A stretch of 64,000 bases of DNA from Tenacibaculum holothuriorum. Lineage in GTDB: Bacteria > Bacteroidota > Bacteroidia > Flavobacteriales > Flavobacteriaceae. Position numbers and translations under genes: made by a program. Location of the stretch: the NCBI RefSeq assembly GCF_002120225.1, contig NZ_LAPZ01000015.1, positions 52,357-116,356 of the forward strand. Reading direction: 5' to 3'. The notes beneath the pieces are model-generated. The model ran no database searches. It was not told where the DNA came from and worked only from the letters and a program-made list of their open reading frames with translations. Positions 60,131-64,000 of the stretch are shown piece by piece (the first letter of the stretch is position 1; each line of letters starts with the position of its first letter).

Positions 60131-60460
60131 ATGGAAAAAAAATCTGAAAATTTCTTTGAAAGAGTCTACGAAGTAGCTCGATTAATTCCATATGGGAGAG
60201 TTACCAGCTACGGTACAATTGCTAAATATTTAGGAGCTGCACGTTCTGCAAGAATGGTAGGTTGGGCAATGAATAATTCTTCAGGAAAAGATGTGCCTGC
60301 TCACAGAGTAGTTAACCGAGTAGGGTTATTAACAGGAAAACATCATTTCGACGGAACGAATTTAATGCAACAATTACTAGAAAGCGAAGGAATTGTTGTT
60401 GAGGACAATAAAATTCAAAACTTTAAAGAGATTTTTTGGGACCCAAGTAAGGAGCTTTAG
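60131..60460 (+). CDS. alkyltransferase-like (ATL) protein, MGMT family
   Basis: The 109-residue protein is the DNA-binding domain of MGMT: IPYGRVTSYGTIAKYLGAAR, SARMVGWAMNN and the active-site loop VPAHRVVNRVG. The reactive Cys of MGMT (PCHRV) is Ala57 here, so it cannot accept alkyl groups. ATL proteins instead bind O6-alkylguanine and hand it to nucleotide excision repair; uvrC is 42 kb away in this window. I chose the ATG at 60131, since the frame upstream overlaps the LysE gene. Confidence 0.92.
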   Translation: MEKKSENFFERVYEVARLIPYGRVTSYGTIAKYLGAARSARMVGWAMNNSSGKDVPAHRVVNRVGLLTGKHHFDGTNLMQQLLESEGIVVEDNKIQNFKEIFWDPSKEL

Positions 60461-61365
60461 TTTTTGTCAGGTTGAGCAGAGTCGAGACCTTTCCTCAATT
60501 CTTTCGTAGTTAATGTACTCTTGTCATGACTCCATCCGGGAGGCATAATTAAATAGTTAAATCCGTTTTTTAAACTATTGCTATTCCAAACACGCTTTAA
60601 CATATTTTTCCACTCGTGGAATTCGACATCAAACAAATTGTAGGTTTTAATGTTTGTTGTAAGTCCGTAATTAGGTTTTTCTTCTTCAGCCTGAAAAGTA
60701 CCGAACATACGATCCCAGATAATTAAAACTCCTGCATGATTTTTATCTAAGTATTTTAAATCAGAACCATGATGTACTCTATGGTGTGATGGAGTATTGA
60801 AAATAAATTCAAACCATTTAGGTAGCTTGTCAACTTTCTCGGTGTGAATCCAATATTGATAAATGAAATTCAATGTTTTTACAGCGAAAATCTGTAGTGG
60901 ATGAAATCCAATTAGCGGAAGCCATATCCAAAATAAAAAATGTCCAGTAACATCATAAGTCCACGTTTTTCTTACTGCGGTAGAAAAGTTAAAATGCTCC
61001 GAAGAATGATGAACTACATGACTTGCCCAGTAAAAAGAGACAGTGTGCGCAATTCTATGCCCCCAATAAAAAGTAAAATTATCTAAGAAGAAAAGAACAA
61101 TCCATGAAATCCAGTTGTTATAATCAATGGTAGAAAATCGAAAATTGTTATATACCCAGAAAAAGATGAGTAGCTTTATTGATTTGGTTAGTAAACTTAT
61201 TGCAAAAAAAACAATTCCTGTAGCAATACTTGTAAGAGAATCTTTTTGTAAATGCGTTTGTTTTTTATCTCTGTAACCTAAGTAAATCTCAATAAATAAC
61301 AACAAAACAAAAAACGGAATTGCAATTGGGTAAGCAAGTTTATTTATATAATTTATAATCTCCAT
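60457..61365 (-). CDS. sterol desaturase / fatty acid hydroxylase family protein
   Basis: This membrane-bound di-iron oxygenase has the His clusters WGHRIAH, ASHVVHHSSEHFNFS and HRVHHGSDLKYLD, and about four membrane helices in the first half. Family members hydroxylate or desaturate lipids. The true domain ends near residue 285. The last codons (KGLDSAQPDKN) are encoded by a GC-richer repeat-like segment, so the natural C-terminus may have been replaced. It converges on the ATL gene, with stops overlapping by 3 bases. Confidence 0.9.
   Translation of the reverse strand: MEIINYINKLAYPIAIPFFVLLLFIEIYLGYRDKKQTHLQKDSLTSIATGIVFFAISLLTKSIKLLIFFWVYNNFRFSTIDYNNWISWIVLFFLDNFTFYWGHRIAHTVSFYWASHVVHHSSEHFNFSTAVRKTWTYDVTGHFLFWIWLPLIGFHPLQIFAVKTLNFIYQYWIHTEKVDKLPKWFEFIFNTPSHHRVHHGSDLKYLDKNHAGVLIIWDRMFGTFQAEEEKPNYGLTTNIKTYNLFDVEFHEWKNMLKRVWNSNSLKNGFNYLIMPPGWSHDKSTLTTKELRKGLDSAQPDKN
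60466..60490. repeat. short repeat-like element forming the 3' end of the hydroxylase gene
   Basis: GTCAGGTTGAGCAGAGTCGA followed by GACCT is closely similar to the GTCAGGTTGAGCgcAGTCGAaACC-type elements common in Bacteroidota intergenic DNA (from memory). Here it lies inside the coding frame on the minus strand. Confidence 0.55.
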
Positions 61366-61487
61366 AGGCTACTAAAATACAGTAAAATTTATTGCATATT
61401 ACTACCTTTTAAAAATCGTTATAAATAAGAGTGATTATAGCATAAATAATGCTAATGTAAACACTTTATTTTCTGAGGGCTATAATG

Positions 61488-61495
61488 TATCTTTG
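61488..61495 (+). promoter_or_regulatory. -7 promoter box of the mrp-nifU unit
   Basis: TATCTTTG matches TAnnTTTG exactly, 31 bases before the mrp ATG. Confidence 0.6.
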
Positions 61496-61526
61496 TAGTT
61501 TAGAATTAATATAAGTAAATACTCTA

Positions 61527-62657
61527 ATGAGTTTTAAAAAACAAGATATATACAAGGCGTTAGAAACAATTACTGCCCCAGGAGAAGGTAAGAGTTTGAT
61601 TGAAAACAACAACGTAACAAATGTTGTTAGTTTTGGAGATGAGGTAATTGTAGATGTAACTATTTCGAATCCATCTTTACAAGCAAAAAAGAAGGTTGAG
61701 GTAGAAATTATGAAAGCAATTCACGAACATGTAGGTCAAAAGATTGATGTAAAAGTGAATGTGAAAGTTGAGGTTAAAGAGAAAGAAAAGCCAAATCAAA
61801 TAAGAGGAAAGGAAATTCCAAATATTCAAAACATTATAGCTATTGCTTCAGGTAAAGGAGGAGTTGGTAAATCTACTATCACAGCAAACTTAGCGGTATC
61901 TTTAGCTAAAATGGGTTTTAAAGTTGGTGTTTTAGATGCTGATGTTTACGGACCATCACAACACATAATGTTTGATGTAGAAAAAGAAAAGCCTTTAGCT
62001 GTAAAAGTGGAAGGGCGTTCTAAAATGAAACCTATTGAGAATTATGGAGTTAAGCTTTTATCGTTAGGTTTCTTTACAAATCCAGATCAAGCAGTAATTT
62101 GGAGAGGACCAATGGCATCGAAAGCATTAAATCAATTAATTTTTGATGCAGATTGGGGAGAATTAGATTTCTTGTTAATCGATTTACCTCCAGGTACAGG
62201 AGACGTACATTTATCAATCGTTCAAGCATTACCAATAAATGGTGCGGTTGTTGTGAGTACACCACAAAATATTGCTTTAGCCGATGCTAAAAAAGGAGTG
62301 GCAATGTTCCATCAAGAAGCAATTAATGTTCCTGTTTTAGGAATCATAGAGAATATGGCATATTTTACACCAGAAGAATTGCCAAATAATAAGTATTATA
62401 TCTTCGGAAAAGACGGAGCTAAGAACTTAGCAGAAGATATAGATACGAAGTTTTTAGGAGAAATTCCTTTAGTACAAAGTATACGTGAAGCAGGTGATGT
62501 TGGTCACCCAGTAGCTTTACAAAATGGAACACCATTAGAAGTTGCGTTTTCTGATGTAACTAAAGAAATGGTTTCTCAATTATTAAAAAGAAATGCAAAT
62601 TTACCTCCGACAGAAGTAGTGAGAATTACTACAATGAGCGGATGTAGCACAAAATAA
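61527..62657 (+). CDS. apbC: Mrp/NBP35 family iron-sulfur carrier ATPase
   Basis: An N-terminal MIP18/DUF59 domain (about 1-85) precedes the P-loop ATPase with IASGKGGVGKSTITANLA (108-117 core), LDADVYGPSQHIMF and LLIDLPPGTGDVHLS. The usual CxxC that binds the bridging cluster (ENMxxFxCPxC) is replaced by ENMAYFTPEELPNNKYYIFG, but a C-terminal Cys is present in SGCSTK. The protein carries or transfers Fe-S clusters. It is followed after 6 bases by a NifU-domain gene, an obvious partner. Confidence 0.92.
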   Translation: MSFKKQDIYKALETITAPGEGKSLIENNNVTNVVSFGDEVIVDVTISNPSLQAKKKVEVEIMKAIHEHVGQKIDVKVNVKVEVKEKEKPNQIRGKEIPNIQNIIAIASGKGGVGKSTITANLAVSLAKMGFKVGVLDADVYGPSQHIMFDVEKEKPLAVKVEGRSKMKPIENYGVKLLSLGFFTNPDQAVIWRGPMASKALNQLIFDADWGELDFLLIDLPPGTGDVHLSIVQALPINGAVVVSTPQNIALADAKKGVAMFHQEAINVPVLGIIENMAYFTPEELPNNKYYIFGKDGAKNLAEDIDTKFLGEIPLVQSIREAGDVGHPVALQNGTPLEVAFSDVTKEMVSQLLKRNANLPPTEVVRITTMSGCSTK

Positions 62658-62663
62658 TAAGTT

Positions 62664-62894
62664 ATGACAGATACTCAAAAGAATGTAGAAAAAGCTTTAG
62701 AAGAAATCCGTCCGTTTTTAGTTAGTGATGGCGGAAACATTAAGCTTTTATCTATAGAAGAAAAGACAGTGAAAGTTCAGTTAGAAGGAGCTTGTAGCGG
62801 TTGTTCTGTAAATCAAATGACATTAAAGAATGGAGTTGAAGCTACTATTAAAAAATACGCTCCAGAAATTGAAGAAGTAATTAACGTAGCGTAA
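62664..62894 (+). CDS. NifU C-terminal domain iron-sulfur scaffold protein
   Basis: The 76-residue protein is a stand-alone NifU-like domain: VEKALEEIRPFLVSDGGNIK, EEKTVKVQLEGACSGCSVNQ with the cluster-binding CxxC, and LKNGVEATIKKYAPEIEEV. Such proteins assemble and deliver Fe-S clusters. It is co-transcribed with the Mrp gene and lies ahead of a ferredoxin-NADP reductase gene. Confidence 0.93.
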   Translation: MTDTQKNVEKALEEIRPFLVSDGGNIKLLSIEEKTVKVQLEGACSGCSVNQMTLKNGVEATIKKYAPEIEEVINVA

Positions 62895-62983
62895 CTGATT
62901 TTTATCAGCTTTTCTACGATTTACAGTTACTATTTTTGTAGTATAAAAAATCTAAATTCCTGCTTAATTTATTAGGCAGGAAT
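62895..62983 (+). terminator. weak hairpins between the NifU-domain gene and ferredoxin-NADP reductase gene
   Basis: A short stem CTGAT-tttt-ATCAG (62895-62908) precedes CTTTTCT and could be a weak terminator. A stronger 12-bp stem with one G-U pair (ATTCCTGCTTAA / TTAGGCAGGAAT, 62956-62983) has no T run and may be structural or regulatory. Confidence 0.4.
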
Positions 62984-63018
62984 ATCAATGTAAATACCTC
63001 ACTTATTTTATCTAAAAA

Positions 63019-64000
63019 ATGATAAAAACAGATATACTAATTATTGGAGCAGGACCTACAGGGTTATTCACTGTTTTCGAAGCTGGATTGTTAAAATTAC
63101 GTTGTCATTTAATTGATGCATTACCACAACCAGGTGGACAATGTTCAGAAATTTATCCAAAGAAACCAATTTATGATATTCCAGCGTATCCAGAAATTTT
63201 AGCAGGAGATTTAACTGATAAATTGATGGAGCAAATTAAGCAGTTTGAACCTGGTTTTACTTTAGGGGAGCGTGCCGATACTATTGAAAAGCAAGAAGAC
63301 GGAACATTTATCGTAACTACCAATAAAGGAACAAAACACCAAGCACCAGTAGTTGCTATTGCTGGAGGATTAGGAAGTTTTGAACCTCGTAAGCCACCTA
63401 TTCCTAATATTGCTGATTTTGAAGATAAAGGTGTAGAGTACATGATTAAGGAACCAGAAATTTATAGAGGAAAAGATGTAGTGATTGCTGGAGGAGGAGA
63501 CTCTGCTTTAGACTGGTCTATTTTCTTAGCAGATGTCGCAAGTTCTGTTACTTTAATTCATAGAAGAAATGAGTTTAGAGGTCATTTAGATTCTGTAGAT
63601 CAAGTTCAAAAATTAAAGAACGAAGGAAAAATTAATTTAATCACCCCAGCTGAGGTTAAAGGAATTGTTGGTGATGGTAAAGTTGAAGGAGTTTTAGTTG
63701 AGCAAAAAGATAAAGAACCGTTTACTTTAGCATGTGATCATTTTATTCCGTTATTCGGTTTAGCGCCTAAGTTAGGACCAATTGCCAATTGGGGATTAGA
63801 AATTGAGAAAAACGCTATTAAAGTAAATAATGCTTTAGATTATCAAACGAATAGAGAAGGAATCTACGCAATTGGAGATGTAAACACATATCCTGGTAAG
63901 TTAAAGTTGATTTTATGTGGTTTCCACGAAGCAACTTTAATGTGTCAAAGTGCATATAAAAGAATCCATCCAGATAAAAAATATGTAATGAAATATACTA
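63019..64000 (+). CDS. ferredoxin-NADP reductase, thioredoxin-reductase-like type, 3' end cut
   Basis: From the ATG at 63019 the frame is open to the window edge (327 codons). It has the FAD motif DILIIGAGPTGLFTVFEAG, QPGGQCSEIYPKKPIYDIPA, the NADP motif VVIAGGGDSALDWSI followed by HRRNEFRGH, and the second FAD motif GIYAIGDVNTYPGK. The redox-active CxxC of thioredoxin reductase is absent, as in the bacterial FNR type of this fold. About 20-25 residues are probably missing. It supplies electrons between NADPH and ferredoxin, perhaps for the Fe-S genes upstream. Confidence 0.93.
   Translation, partial: MIKTDILIIGAGPTGLFTVFEAGLLKLRCHLIDALPQPGGQCSEIYPKKPIYDIPAYPEILAGDLTDKLMEQIKQFEPGFTLGERADTIEKQEDGTFIVTTNKGTKHQAPVVAIAGGLGSFEPRKPPIPNIADFEDKGVEYMIKEPEIYRGKDVVIAGGGDSALDWSIFLADVASSVTLIHRRNEFRGHLDSVDQVQKLKNEGKINLITPAEVKGIVGDGKVEGVLVEQKDKEPFTLACDHFIPLFGLAPKLGPIANWGLEIEKNAIKVNNALDYQTNREGIYAIGDVNTYPGKLKLILCGFHEATLMCQSAYKRIHPDKKYVMKYT

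Overview
The window is AT-rich chromosomal DNA from a flavobacterium (Bacteroidota, Flavobacteriaceae; a marine genus such as Tenacibaculum or Polaribacter is my inference). The evidence is gldE/gldD gliding genes, promoter -7 boxes of the Bacteroidota type TAnnTTTG, A-rich leaders instead of Shine-Dalgarno sequences, SusC-style outer-membrane receptors, LytTR/LytS pairs, an AraC regulator with TPRs, and DUF6341/DUF6427 genes around upp. I see no phage, insertion sequence or CRISPR array. Gene density is high and most genes are housekeeping, so this looks like ordinary core genome.

Layout. 1-4.7 kb: a cut-off LytS-type kinase, then a likely operon of a YceI protein, a TonB-dependent receptor and a lipoprotein. 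4.8-8 kb: MATE exporter, acetyltransferase, an atypical crotonase, a 32-residue membrane protein and QueD. 8-10.5 kb: pth, rplY (L25) and prs on the minus strand, then tRNA-Leu(CAA). 10.5-16.7 kb: a minus-strand run of a membrane-anchored MutS-like ATPase, moaA, moeA, an unknown lipoprotein, moaC and a MobA with a MobB-like N-terminal half (molybdenum cofactor synthesis). 16.8-23 kb: uvrC, a patatin/Omp85-barrel phospholipase, RNase G/E, a 29-residue basic ribosomal protein and HU. 23-26.5 kb: mutY, ssb, gldE, gldD. 26.5-29.6 kb: a small lipoprotein, heme A synthase, a metal-binding HMA lipoprotein and a DMT exporter. 29.6-34 kb: a paired inactive/active M16 peptidase, then rplU-rpmA.

34.4-41.7 kb: a LytTR regulator with a TPR histidine kinase, dinB, trhO, an acetyltransferase, asd and an HD phosphohydrolase. 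41.7-48.2 kb: a possible small RNA, an unknown membrane protein, then a tight minus-strand operon (holB, lipoprotein, NtrY-like kinase, crotonase, TPR-AraC regulator). 48.2-50.7 kb: the ferrous-iron operon feoA-feoB-Cys-rich protein, with an inverted repeat inside its promoter. 50.7-56 kb: a large unnamed outer-membrane barrel protein, a small barrel and BrnQ. 56-64 kb: an alpha/beta hydrolase, upp, DUF6427, DUF6341, trmB, a LysE exporter, an alkyltransferase-like protein, a fatty-acid hydroxylase, Mrp (ApbC), a NifU-domain protein and a ferredoxin-NADP reductase cut off by the right edge.

The least expected signals are short GC-richer candidate interspersed repeats at 3' gene ends (one supplies a protein's C-terminal tail), the MobB-like domain without its P-loop, the outer-membrane protein with a SprA-like motif, the feo operator candidate and the small-RNA candidate at 41.8 kb. 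No wholly new multi-gene system is evident.
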